The notes beneath the pieces are model-generated. The model saw only the letters and a list, made by a program, of their open reading frames with translations, did no database searches and was not told where the DNA came from. From contig JAPLMW010000058.1 of assembly GCA_026386845.1 (NCBI GenBank), positions 1 through 53,793 of the forward strand: a DNA stretch of 53,793 bases. Reading direction: 5' to 3'. This document shows positions 1 to 7,537 of this stretch, piece after piece. Source of the stretch: Phycisphaerae bacterium. Its GTDB lineage: Bacteria; Planctomycetota; Phycisphaerae; Sedimentisphaerales; UBA12454. Within the stretch, counting starts at the first letter, position 1, and each line of letters opens with the position of its first letter. The translations under genes and the position numbers were made by a program.

Positions 1-81
1 GTTTTTATTACGGAGTACAAGAGAAACCGTTGCGGGGAATAAACCCGCTCGTTCTGCGATTTGCACCAACGTTACTGCCAT
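1..81 (-). CDS. LacI-family transcriptional regulator, N-terminal 27 residues (runs off window)
   Basis: Only the first 27 codons are present; the rest lies beyond the left edge. They read as a LacI-type helix-turn-helix: a VTLVQIAERAG helix, a turn, then PATVSLVLRN as the recognition helix. In this family the fold binds palindromic operators and a downstream sugar-binding domain senses the ligand. The ATG at 79-81 has AGGAG about 8 bases upstream. Two palindromes upstream (155-170, 186-200) are candidate operators. The ligand cannot be guessed. Confidence 0.75.
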   Translation of the reverse strand, partial: MAVTLVQIAERAGLFPATVSLVLRNKN

Positions 82-114
82 AACAAAAACTCCTAATCTA
101 CCGTTAATGTGTAA

Positions 115-141
115 ATTATCATGCCTATGTCAAATTGTCAA
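115..141 (-). promoter_or_regulatory. Putative sigma-70 promoter of the LacI-type gene
   Basis: On the minus strand a perfect TTGACA (136-141) is followed after 15 bases by GATAAT (115-120), about 33 bases before the ATG. The spacer is short, so the exact -10 is uncertain; TAATTT with 17 bases is the alternative. Confidence 0.45.
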
Positions 142-154
142 CATAATTTTACCG

Positions 155-200
155 GTTAAAACATTTTAACGGCACTTTCATAGGGGTTAAAACCTTTAAC
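155..200. promoter_or_regulatory. Two palindromic operator candidates
   Basis: GTTAAAA-CA-TTTTAAC (155-170) is a perfect inverted repeat. GTTAAA-ACC-TTTAAC (186-200) is a second copy of the same half-site. Their centres are about 30 bp apart, roughly three helical turns, so two bound dimers would face the same side. They lie just upstream of the LacI-type gene's -35, a plausible autoregulatory or activating position. Regulator assignment is inference from proximity. Confidence 0.5.
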
Positions 201-428
201 TAATGCGACACTTTAGGTTCTAAAACTGTAAGTATAGTGGATTAAATAGGTTACGGCTTGATATACGTACATAAAAAGATAAGGTTTAGATAGTTTTAAA
301 ATAATAATTTTAAATTAAATTCTGCTGATTTCGGTAGATTTTTTTAGGAGAATTTTGAGTACTATATTAAACCGGTACAGATAGGTCAAAATACACTTTT
401 TCAGGGACGACTAATTAAAGTTACATTT
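201..428. other. AT-rich non-coding stretch
   Basis: Together with the operator region this makes about 350 bases without a gene between the LacI-type start and the TPR remnant. I see no credible reading frame, RNA or repeat. If the LacI-type regulator once had a divergent target here, it is gone. Confidence 0.5.
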
Positions 429-621
429 TCATTTGTTAATCTCTTTGACGAGATTATTTGCGAGTTCTGAGTTCAAGGACTTAAGAATATTATATTCGGC
501 CAGAGCGGAATTTTTGTCGCCCATTTCCAGGTAAGCAAAGCCAAGATTACAGTGTGCCTCGGCAAAACCCGGCTTGATTTTAAGGGCTTGTTTAAAGGCT
601 TCTATCGCTTCCTGATAGCGG
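429..621 (-). pseudogene. TPR protein, C-terminal remnant
   Basis: The minus strand encodes a typical tetratricopeptide repeat (YQEAIEAFKQALKIKPGFAE, then NLGFAYLEMGDKNSALAEY) ending at a TGA at 429-431. Homology stops abruptly at about 621, where the opposite strand becomes integrase sequence. The frame stays open a little further but no longer reads as TPR and has no start signal. It is best read as the 3' end of a gene truncated by insertion or deletion at the element boundary. Confidence 0.6.
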
Positions 622-933
622 CTAAAAGAACTGTGCGAGCAATGTGAGTTCGATAATCCGCGACAGTATAAACTTCACTCATTTCGCCATCACTTTGGAA
701 GTCTATGTGCAAACCATAACGTGGCATATCGCAAGGCACTCGCCTGGCTTGGACACAGTTCGTCACAGATGCTTGATTTGTATTATCATTTGCGTGATGA
801 GGACAGTCAGCAGGCTATGGCGGCACTGGCAAACTCCAGTGTAGTTGACGGTTGTTTTGATTCGCAATACTCTACGCTTGAGGGCAATGGGGCAGTCAAA
901 AATCGAGAAAACTTTGCAAGTTCCAGAAGCTAA
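622..933 (+). pseudogene. Tyrosine recombinase (phage-type integrase), C-terminal catalytic remnant
   Basis: The frame from 622 gives the end of a tyrosine-recombinase catalytic domain: HSFR (the HxxR box, residues about 16-19), LGHSSSQ (the conserved LGH) and LYYHL with the nucleophile tyrosine. The N-terminal arm- and core-binding domains and the first catalytic arginine are missing, and there is no start signal. A short CEQC pair precedes the HxxR box. The frame ends at TAA 931-933, 30 bases before a tRNA-Ser 3' fragment, the usual place for an integrase beside its attachment site. It cannot be functional as it stands. Confidence 0.75.
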
Positions 934-962
934 GGAACTTATGACATCACTGTCAAATATAA

Positions 963-984
963 CGGAGAGGGCGAGATTCGAACT
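963..984 (-). other. tRNA-Ser 3'-end fragment, probable old attachment site
   Basis: Read on the minus strand these 22 bases give a T-loop core (TTCGAAT) followed by a CCTCTCC acceptor half and a G discriminator, the usual 3' end of a tRNA-Ser. No 5' part of a tRNA is present in the window. It lies between the integrase remnant and the tRNA-Ala att copy, so it is best explained as the crossover half left by an element that used a tRNA-Ser. Confidence 0.5.
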
Positions 985-1025
985 ATGAATGATTTTCCAC
1001 AAGCATTTTAATTACAATGCCTTAT

Positions 1026-1075
1026 GAAAATGGAGCCAACAAGATTCGAACTTGCGACCTCTTGCATGCCATGCA
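1026..1075. repeat. attL-like direct repeat: 3' half of tRNA-Ala
   Basis: This 50-bp stretch is identical to 4065-4114. It holds the discriminator, 3' acceptor strand, T-arm, variable region and anticodon stem-loop of tRNA-Ala, and stops before the D-arm. It is therefore a dead partial copy. Together with the copy inside the intact tRNA it marks the two ends of an integrated element. Confidence 0.85.
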
Positions 1076-1176
1076 CTGACAAAAATGCTGTAATTCCCTA
1101 AGTTTCGCTAAAATCAACAATTATAAAATACGCAAACTCAATAAAATCTATTAAATACCTTTAAATATAGCCGCAA

Positions 1177-1195
1177 AAGTGTAGTAAAGTGTAGT
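1177..1195 (+). repeat. Paired AAGTGTAGT repeats, left end of element
   Basis: Two direct copies (1177-1185 and 1187-1195) are spaced 10 bp apart, about 100 bp inside the left att copy. The same nonamer occurs twice near the right end (3986-4006) in the same orientation. Position and pairing fit arm-type integrase binding sites. Confidence 0.55.
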
Positions 1196-1365
1196 CTCAT
1201 ATTAAGCAAAAAATCAAGAATTAAATGGCCGTATTCAATTTAGCCAGATCATACAATGCTTTAATTTCAAGCGCAAGGATTTTATTTTACATTTTATTAT
1301 TTTCCACGGGGATTAAGCTCCCAACCGCGTTGGAAACCATATGAGCCTGACGCCACAGCGGCAAT

Positions 1366-2304
1366 TTACTTTGTAAATAAACATTCTTGCCAATTAAGCT
1401 CACGGGTAATATAACAGCTATCATTTGTGATATCACAGTTCTTGCAGCCACATATGTGTGTTTTAACACCAAAATTACTTGCTATTTTCTTGATTTTTTC
1501 AAAAGCTGACTTCCTGACTTCCATGGGTAAAACTGCCCCTGTGGAATTTTTAATACCAATCGGCAAACGAACACTTTTTGAAAAAGGTTTCAAAATTTCA
1601 TTAAGAATATTTTTGTCGACAATATCCCTTTTGAGACTGGCAGTAATTGCAGACCGTAAAAAAAGAAAGCTGACAGCAGCTTCCCTGCACCCTGTCTCGG
1701 CAACCGCTGAAAACAAATTCTGCAATTGTTCACTTGTATCAGTAAGGCCATATACCATTGGGTCACAACGCGCGGACATTTTAACTCCAATTTTTACAAG
1801 TTTTTCAAGCTGTTTAAGTCTCTGATATACATTTGCAGCATTAGGTTCGAATATATTTAAGATTTTTTCATCTACAGATATCAATCCGATTTGGCCGGCT
1901 ATTTTTAAACTATGTTTTTTAAATAAATCAAAGATTTCTTCTGATATACTTCCTTTAGTAACAAATTGAACGCCTATATCATTTTCTAAAAGAATCTTCA
2001 TAACATCAAAAGTAATTTGCTGAACTTCAGGAACCAGTTGAAATGGGTCGCAAGAAGGACAAAAATAAACCGCTGTCGGTTTTTTTCGTTTTCGTTTAAT
2101 CTCGTTAGCAATCTCCTCTGCCATATTCTCGTAAACTTCGATCGAATTATCACCGGGATAAATTGAATAGCCTTTAGTGTAACAGTAAACGCAATTGTGA
2201 ACGCAACCTGCTGAAACATTCACAGTAGGCAAATTCGTCAGACATCGCAAACCAGATGGCGTAAGAAAGTTCGTTTTGCGTTGTTTGGAAATTACTCTTA
2301 GCAT
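1366..2304 (-). CDS. Radical SAM protein, spore-photoproduct-lyase-like
   Basis: This 312-residue protein has the radical SAM cluster motif CVHNCVYC (Cys34, Cys38, Cys41), which binds a 4Fe-4S cluster and cleaves S-adenosylmethionine. The stretch after it, with CYTKGY, a YFCPSCDPFQ segment and a VTKGS strand, matches the style of the SPL-like family, whose founder repairs UV-induced thymine dimers. A second cysteine group lies at the C-terminus (CGCKNC at about 285-290, plus Cys297 and Cys308) and could hold another cluster or zinc. I chose ATG 2304, which overlaps the upstream gene's stop by 7 bases (ATGCTAA) and implies coupled translation. Substrate unknown. Confidence 0.75.
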   Translation of the reverse strand: MLRVISKQRKTNFLTPSGLRCLTNLPTVNVSAGCVHNCVYCYTKGYSIYPGDNSIEVYENMAEEIANEIKRKRKKPTAVYFCPSCDPFQLVPEVQQITFDVMKILLENDIGVQFVTKGSISEEIFDLFKKHSLKIAGQIGLISVDEKILNIFEPNAANVYQRLKQLEKLVKIGVKMSARCDPMVYGLTDTSEQLQNLFSAVAETGCREAAVSFLFLRSAITASLKRDIVDKNILNEILKPFSKSVRLPIGIKNSTGAVLPMEVRKSAFEKIKKIASNFGVKTHICGCKNCDITNDSCYITRELNWQECLFTK

Positions 2305-3878
2305 ATTCGTTCCCCCGGCAATATATCCGCATATTTTTTGTCGCATAGCGCAAGTACTTGAGATGAATATTGTGAACCAATGTTAATCGCAGATACCGCA
2401 AGATTTAACTGATTGTCTTGGATATGCTTAACCATATAATTCACTGTAAGATCAACGTCCTCAATAACAGTTAGTTTGGCAATTTTTGACAACTTCCCAA
2501 TGATACTTTCGCCTTCGGAATTCAGCAAAGAATTTCCATTGAACTTCCTAACTGGATAAAAAAACATTTCCTCGTTGATATTTGTACCAAGGCAAAATGC
2601 TATCGCTTTATAGTAGTCTGTTAAAGAAAGCACTCTATACGCAAAACAATCCTCTGATAATCTGGTTTTGCCATTCGTATGGATGAGATTTTCCGGGTGA
2701 TAATCTTGTGGGTTCAGACAACAAACTGGATTATAATTTTTATTAATTATAGATTCTGGTAAATTCTTTTGGCCTGAGATATACCACAATCTTCCCTCAT
2801 CATCCGTTTTTTCAATGTCAAATATACTAAGATTATTGAGCAAGCGACACATTAGAATTATATCAAATTTAAAAGGTTCACACTGCTTGTTTATCCAGTC
2901 GATATAGTCTATCTGTCGATAATCTATATATGCCATATTCCCTCTGATTGGGCCTTTGGCAAAATGACGAACAGGATTCTGGACTCTTAAACCGATTAAG
3001 GAGCCATTCAAATACCAATTCTTTTTAACATCAGGGTCTTTGTTTGGAATATGTCTCCAGATATGCCTAAGCATAATACCACTGCCGCCGCCCAGATCAA
3101 CCACATTAATGTCACGTTTTTCTTTATTATTATTTGCCAACAAAGATTTGAGAAATGGATATATTGCAAATTCTGACAACAATTGTGCTCTCTGTTTACT
3201 TCTCGGATCAGATTTACGTGAAAATCCATTTGCAAATGATTCAACTAATGCAAAAGATTCGCCTCTATCATTGAGGCTTACCGCGGGATACACAAAAATA
3301 GAAAATTCAGGGTCATTAGATATTCGGTATTGACGATAATGGTAAAAAAGCCTATTGCCAGCAAAACATCTAACCATAATCAGAGGCAAATATTTGGGGT
3401 CTTCGTTAAAGGATTTTTTACCCAAACGTGCGAGAAGATAAGCAGGATTTCTGTGACTTGTTTTAGCTGCTGCTATGCCAGATTCCTTGCCATGCCAGCA
3501 TATAACAAAATTTTCCAGAGATAACAATTTATCCAGTAATACCCGAACATAGGATTCATTTCGATGATTTAACCATCTTGAAAGTAAAATAAAATATCTG
3601 TAACAATATTCTTTAATATAATCTGATTTAAAGCCAGATTTTACGTATGCGCCTCGTGCTTTTTCAAAACACAGAAAATAATCCTTCTCTGGTAAATTGT
3701 CTTTGATATTCCAGTATTCATCCCAACTCTGTTTTCTTATTTCTACCCTGCCATGCCAATCTATTTCTATAGCGGTAATTATATTTTGGGAAACAACCGC
3801 CTCGGCCAAATTGGCTTTAATATATTCTTGTACTAAACCTGACAAAGGATTAACAGGTGAATAATCGGAATCAGTCAT
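2298..3878 (-). CDS. Large protein with class I SAM-methyltransferase domain
   Basis: About 526 residues. A class I methyltransferase motif I (VVDLGGGSG, about residues 259-267) is followed by a strand-helix pattern and an acidic FDIILM segment as motif IV. The N-terminal half, about 250 residues, resembles nothing I recognise and may be the target-recognition part. I chose ATG 3878 because AGGA lies 5 bases upstream; the in-frame ATG at 3893 has no such site. Its stop overlaps the radical SAM gene, so the two products are probably made together. What it methylates, or whether it does, is unknown. Confidence 0.65.
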   Translation of the reverse strand: MTDSDYSPVNPLSGLVQEYIKANLAEAVVSQNIITAIEIDWHGRVEIRKQSWDEYWNIKDNLPEKDYFLCFEKARGAYVKSGFKSDYIKEYCYRYFILLSRWLNHRNESYVRVLLDKLLSLENFVICWHGKESGIAAAKTSHRNPAYLLARLGKKSFNEDPKYLPLIMVRCFAGNRLFYHYRQYRISNDPEFSIFVYPAVSLNDRGESFALVESFANGFSRKSDPRSKQRAQLLSEFAIYPFLKSLLANNNKEKRDINVVDLGGGSGIMLRHIWRHIPNKDPDVKKNWYLNGSLIGLRVQNPVRHFAKGPIRGNMAYIDYRQIDYIDWINKQCEPFKFDIILMCRLLNNLSIFDIEKTDDEGRLWYISGQKNLPESIINKNYNPVCCLNPQDYHPENLIHTNGKTRLSEDCFAYRVLSLTDYYKAIAFCLGTNINEEMFFYPVRKFNGNSLLNSEGESIIGKLSKIAKLTVIEDVDLTVNYMVKHIQDNQLNLAVSAINIGSQYSSQVLALCDKKYADILPGERIC

Positions 3879-3914
3879 TAGAATCCTAAACATAAATATC
3901 TGACAAATACATAA

Positions 3915-3942
3915 TTTATCGCATTATTTTCGTTTTTGTCAA
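3915..3942 (-). promoter_or_regulatory. Promoter of the element's two-gene operon
   Basis: On the minus strand a perfect TTGACA (3937-3942) is followed after 16 bases by GATAAA (3915-3920), or after 18 by TAAATT. It lies about 40 bases before the methyltransferase-like start and inside the right-hand AAGTGTAGT pair, so the element carries its own promoter. Confidence 0.5.
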
Positions 3943-3985
3943 AAGGAAAAATAGTGAGATGAATTTTGGTATAGATGGGTGTCAA

Positions 3986-4006
3986 AAGTGTAGTCATAAG
4001 TGTAGT
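3986..4006 (+). repeat. Paired AAGTGTAGT repeats, right end of element
   Basis: Copies at 3986-3994 and 3998-4006, 12 bp apart and about 60 bp inside the right att copy, match the left-end pair in sequence and orientation. They are candidate arm-type sites for a tyrosine integrase. Confidence 0.55.
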
Positions 4007-4064
4007 GTAACAACTGATTGAGATTGAAAGGAGTGCTTATAAGCCATTTGATTTCAATGGCATA

Positions 4065-4142
<78 letters not shown>

Positions 4143-4185
4143 GTATCAAAAATCATAATAACACAAAAAAACCCCTTTTGCAAGG

Positions 4186-5397
4186 TCAGCTTTCGTGTTT
4201 TTTCAGCCAGTTTTTCACCCAGCTTATAGCTCCCCCCTTTGCAGTAATCCTCTCGGAAAGCTGTTCAATATACAATTCTTTCGAGACCAAACCGACTTGA
4301 GGGCCGGGCTTTGCACCAAGCCGGATAAGTTCATGACCATTGAGCAGAGGCTTTGGTCTAAGTTCTTTGCCGGCAAGAGCTTTCGCCCTTCTTCGAAACG
4401 CTGAAAGAATCGAAATACTTTTGCCTTTTACCCTTTGAATTGCCTTTTGCAGCGAATATAAATCCTCAAAATACGGCTCTGAAATAATCAGCTTTAATTG
4501 AGCAAGAGATAAATCACTCAATAGAAAATCTCTCTTTTCGAGCAGGAACTTTATGTGCTTCAGTTGATTTCTACTGAGTTTGAGAATTCCCAGATTTTTC
4601 ATCGCATCGGCGGTTTGACAGGCTGCGAAAAAAGCGGCAACAGCAAGTTCAAAAGTTATCTCATTAGGCAGATAATCAAAAATTTCGACAGCATATTCAG
4701 CGATTGATTCATCTTTGAAAATTGGAAAAATTTGTTTCGCAAGACCGGTTTCAATAAGCAAATTTACGCCTTTTTTCCGCCCCGCCGCTGCAAAGAGCGA
4801 TTCAAGCTCCATCGCTACTCTCTCGCCGCTGATTTTTGTTATCCGTTCAGAATATCTCTCTACCGCATTTAAAGTATTTTTCTCAACTTTAAAATCAAGC
4901 TGAGCGGCAAAACGAACCGCCCTCAACATTCTCAGGTAATCCTCGCTGAACCTTTCTTCAGCCCTGCCGATGGTGCATATAATCTTGTTTTTTAAATCCT
5001 CCTGTCCGCCGACATAATCAATTACCTCTTCTTTCAGCGGGTCGTAAAACATCCCATTGATAGTAAAATCTCTGCGAAGTGAATCCTCTTTGGCACAGGT
5101 GAAACTGACCTTGTCCGGCCGTCTGCCGTCAGTATATCCTGTCTCAGCCCTAAATGTCGCGACTTCAACCTGCTGGCCATCCATAAGAACAATAATTACG
5201 CCGAATTTTGCGCCAACCTTAATAGTCCGGCGAAAAAGCCTGCAAACTTCGGCAGGTTTTGCACTGGTAACAACATCATAATCCTTCGGCTTTTTGCCGA
5301 GGAGCATATCGCGGACGCACCCGCCCGCAAGCATCGCCTCAAATCCCGCTTTACGCAGGGTGCGAATTATCTGTATTGCCGCTTGTTTGTTCGTCAT
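4186..5397 (-). CDS. cca: CCA tRNA nucleotidyltransferase / poly(A) polymerase family
   Basis: This 403-residue class II nucleotidyltransferase most likely adds or repairs the 3' CCA of tRNAs. The head domain shows GGCVRDMLLG, then the metal-binding pair in DYDVV, and RRDFTINGM, with an ERFSEDYLRMLRA helix of the neck domain following. CCA-adding and poly(A)-adding members are hard to separate by eye. The neighbouring tRNA-Ala lacks an encoded CCA, which favours the CCA role. It is the last protein gene of the hisS operon, and its start overlaps the end of rsmD by 47 bases. Confidence 0.88.
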   Translation of the reverse strand: MTNKQAAIQIIRTLRKAGFEAMLAGGCVRDMLLGKKPKDYDVVTSAKPAEVCRLFRRTIKVGAKFGVIIVLMDGQQVEVATFRAETGYTDGRRPDKVSFTCAKEDSLRRDFTINGMFYDPLKEEVIDYVGGQEDLKNKIICTIGRAEERFSEDYLRMLRAVRFAAQLDFKVEKNTLNAVERYSERITKISGERVAMELESLFAAAGRKKGVNLLIETGLAKQIFPIFKDESIAEYAVEIFDYLPNEITFELAVAAFFAACQTADAMKNLGILKLSRNQLKHIKFLLEKRDFLLSDLSLAQLKLIISEPYFEDLYSLQKAIQRVKGKSISILSAFRRRAKALAGKELRPKPLLNGHELIRLGAKPGPQVGLVSKELYIEQLSERITAKGGAISWVKNWLKKHES

Positions 5398-6040
5398 TTT
5401 TTCTCAAAGCCAAAAAAGTTACCAACATCGAGCTCCATATTCTCTTATCAATTATCTTCAAATCGCCATATTTGTCGAGAAGATTTACCCCGTTAGAGAC
5501 AGGCCGTCCTCGGTGGTTATCAGGCCTCTTTGACATCTTATCTCTAACGGGGTTTACCTTTTTCTCAGTTCTTACCACGACTAAACCATCATCGGTTATC
5601 TGTTCAGCCAATAGCAAAAGTAAACCTCCCAATCGGCTGTTTAAACCAGTTTCCCTGCTCATTTCATAAGGTGGGTCAACAAAAACTAACGAGCGTTTTT
5701 CTCCGCTTGAGCTTTTCGGAGCTCCAACTTTAAACGCGTTTGCACAGACAACCCGTCCCTGCGCCACAAAGTTAGCTTTGGCGATGTTCCTTCTAAGAAT
5801 TTCAATTGCTCTTTTGTCGATATCGATAAAAACAGCCCCTTTTGCTCCTCTGCTGATGGCCTCAAGGCCGAATGAGCCTGTTCCGCAGAACAAATCGGCG
5901 ACGAGCCGGCCTTCTATAAGATTATATTTATACAATACATCAAAAATGGATTCTTTTACGCGGTCGGTTATCGGCCGGGTCGTATCGCCCTTCGGCGGTA
6001 AAATCGTCATACCTCTTTTTGTTCCGGAGATTATTCTCAT
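5351..6040 (-). CDS. rsmD: 16S rRNA (guanine966-N2)-methyltransferase RsmD, with an in-frame insert
   Basis: RsmD methylates G966 of 16S rRNA in the assembled small subunit. The protein starts MRIISG, has the motif I region ADLFCGTGSFGLEA and the catalytic DPPYEM. At 229 residues it is longer than the usual 180-200 because about 23 residues (NPVRDKMS to RGRPVSNG) sit between two strands of the fold, encoded by a palindromic DNA element at 5487-5553. Removing it leaves a normal RsmD ending. The start overlaps the bioB stop as ATGA. The insert falls where a surface loop would be, so activity may survive; this is untested. Confidence 0.88.
   Translation of the reverse strand: MRIISGTKRGMTILPPKGDTTRPITDRVKESIFDVLYKYNLIEGRLVADLFCGTGSFGLEAISRGAKGAVFIDIDKRAIEILRRNIAKANFVAQGRVVCANAFKVGAPKSSSGEKRSLVFVDPPYEMSRETGLNSRLGGLLLLLAEQITDDGLVVVRTEKKVNPVRDKMSKRPDNHRGRPVSNGVNLLDKYGDLKIIDKRIWSSMLVTFLALRKNDEQTSGNTDNSHPA
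5487..5553. repeat. Palindromic element inserted in frame in rsmD
   Basis: Arms ACCCCGTTAGAGA (5487-5499) and its exact complement (5541-5553) enclose 41 bases that include a smaller AGGCC/GGCCT pairing. On the coding strand GTAAA occurs on both sides of the element, which looks like a short target duplication. The element keeps the reading frame and adds residues starting NPVRDK. It resembles in behaviour, not necessarily in origin, palindromic elements known to insert inside coding genes, such as those of Rickettsia. Confidence 0.7.
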
Positions 6041-7014
6041 ACCAAATTTGGCTCAAGACCCAAATCTTTTATCATTCTAACATCTTCTTCAACTGCTCTA
6101 CCGGCTGTTGTAAGATAATTGCCGCTGAGTATCGAAGTGGCGCCTGCGTAAAATATCCAGCTTTGCATATCTCGCAAATTTAAAACCCTGCCGCCGGCAA
6201 TCTTTATACCCGTCTTCGGCAATATAAATCTGTACAAAGCAATTAGCCGCAGAATCTGGCTCGGCTGCATTGTCGGCATATCGGCAAGTGGTGTACCGGC
6301 AATAGGATGGAGAAAATTCATCGGCACCATATCAACACCAAGCTCTTTTATCTGCAGTGCCATATCTATCCTGTCGGTATCTGTTTCTCCTATGCCGAAT
6401 ATCCCGCCTGTACATAAGCCCAACCCCGCCTTTTTGGCGGCTTTTACCGTTTCTATCCGACAGTCATAATCGTGCGTTGTAACAATATTCTTAAAATGAT
6501 TCCGCGAAGTTTCAAGATTGTGATTATATCTCGCCATGCCGGCTTTTTTCAGACGAACTGCCTGCTCGTAATCAATTATTCCAAACCCGCCGCAAACATT
6601 TATGCCGACTCCATTTTTGATTTTAGGAATTAATTTCTCTAATCTCACCAGTTCCTTTTCAGAAATAGTCTTTCCGCTGTAAACTATGCCGAAGTTTGAA
6701 ACGCCTTTTTGTTTAGCCTGTTTTGCGGCATTAATAATTTCCTCATCCGTTAAAGTTTTGGTTTCCTTAAAGGAACTTTCATATCTTGCGGATTGCGCAC
6801 AGAATTTACAATCCTGATTACATCCGCCGAGCCTGCCGGGAACTATCGAACAAACTTTAATCTTGTTACCAAAGAATTTCTGGCGTATCTGGTTGGCACA
6901 ATATAATAAATCCCAAAGACTATCATCGAACGAAAACAGATATTCAATTTCCTGCCTATCGGACAGATGACCGTTTAGTATTTTTTCAGCTATTTCACTT
7001 ATTCTTCGATTCAC
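6037..7014 (-). CDS. bioB: Biotin synthase BioB
   Basis: BioB is a radical SAM enzyme that inserts sulfur into dethiobiotin, the last step of biotin synthesis. The 325-residue protein is close to the usual length. It carries the radical SAM cysteines in CNQDCKFC (about residues 65-72) followed by AQSARY, and the NHNLETS and later GGR segments typical of the family. No other biotin gene is in the window. It is translationally coupled at both ends, with 4-base overlaps with the HYExAFE gene upstream and rsmD downstream. Confidence 0.93.
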   Translation of the reverse strand: MNRRISEIAEKILNGHLSDRQEIEYLFSFDDSLWDLLYCANQIRQKFFGNKIKVCSIVPGRLGGCNQDCKFCAQSARYESSFKETKTLTDEEIINAAKQAKQKGVSNFGIVYSGKTISEKELVRLEKLIPKIKNGVGINVCGGFGIIDYEQAVRLKKAGMARYNHNLETSRNHFKNIVTTHDYDCRIETVKAAKKAGLGLCTGGIFGIGETDTDRIDMALQIKELGVDMVPMNFLHPIAGTPLADMPTMQPSQILRLIALYRFILPKTGIKIAGGRVLNLRDMQSWIFYAGATSILSGNYLTTAGRAVEEDVRMIKDLGLEPNLV

Positions 7015-7535
7015 AATCTAACCTTCCTGCAAATCAGCTCATCAAGCCGGATGGAGCGGCTTTTAAAATATTCAGCGGACAAATGGACGGTCTTCCATTT
7101 TTTGCTGCGGACAGTTGCCCCTTTTTTATATTCATCAAGCAAAATACCTATAAAAACATATCTGCCGTCGAGATATTCGTAAATTTCTCTGCCGTCGGCA
7201 TCGACATCTATATTTTCAAGATTATACACGAAAATAAATAAGCCTCGATATTTTTCGCCGAAAATTTCACCCCAGTTCTCAAGTCCCTTGACATCATCAA
7301 CCGTTACCCAGTTCGGCAGGCTTCCAAAAGCAGTAAAGGTCTTGCCCTCGAATTTTCGCCCCTTTATTTCCGCAAGATACGCCCCGCCCTGTGTATAGAA
7401 AAGGAAGTCAAAACTTTTGATTTTGCTTTTTGAAAATGCCGCCCTTTTCTGCTGGTCAACAAAAAGATACTGAACCCCGTTATCTTTCAGCCAGCTTTCA
7501 AAGGCCTTTTCATAATGGTTACCGGCCAAATCCAT
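7011..7535 (-). CDS. HYExAFE family protein
   Basis: This 174-residue soluble protein begins with NHYEKAFESWL, the motif that names the HYExAFE family, which I associate with planctomycetes. It has a DFLFY...AEIKGRKF stretch, a strand pattern reminiscent of PD-(D/E)XK nuclease folds (D, then ExK), but this resemblance is only suggestive. It starts two bases after the hisS stop and overlaps bioB by four bases, so it is a fixed part of the operon. Function not known. Confidence 0.8.
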   Translation of the reverse strand: MDLAGNHYEKAFESWLKDNGVQYLFVDQQKRAAFSKSKIKSFDFLFYTQGGAYLAEIKGRKFEGKTFTAFGSLPNWVTVDDVKGLENWGEIFGEKYRGLFIFVYNLENIDVDADGREIYEYLDGRYVFIGILLDEYKKGATVRSKKWKTVHLSAEYFKSRSIRLDELICRKVRL

Positions 7536-7537
7536 AT

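Noticed and set aside
644-844. Plus-strand frame overlapping the integrase remnant
   Set aside because: The frame starting at 622 carries HxxR, LGH and the tyrosine; this one is out of frame with them.
1287-1365. Terminator after the radical SAM gene
   Set aside because: A TTTCCA/TGGAAA pairing and a small ATTTAC/GTAAAT hairpin exist, but neither is followed by a T run.
7011-7535. HYExAFE protein as a restriction-type nuclease
   Set aside because: A D...ExK-like spacing is present but weak, and the gene sits in a housekeeping operon rather than a defence locus.
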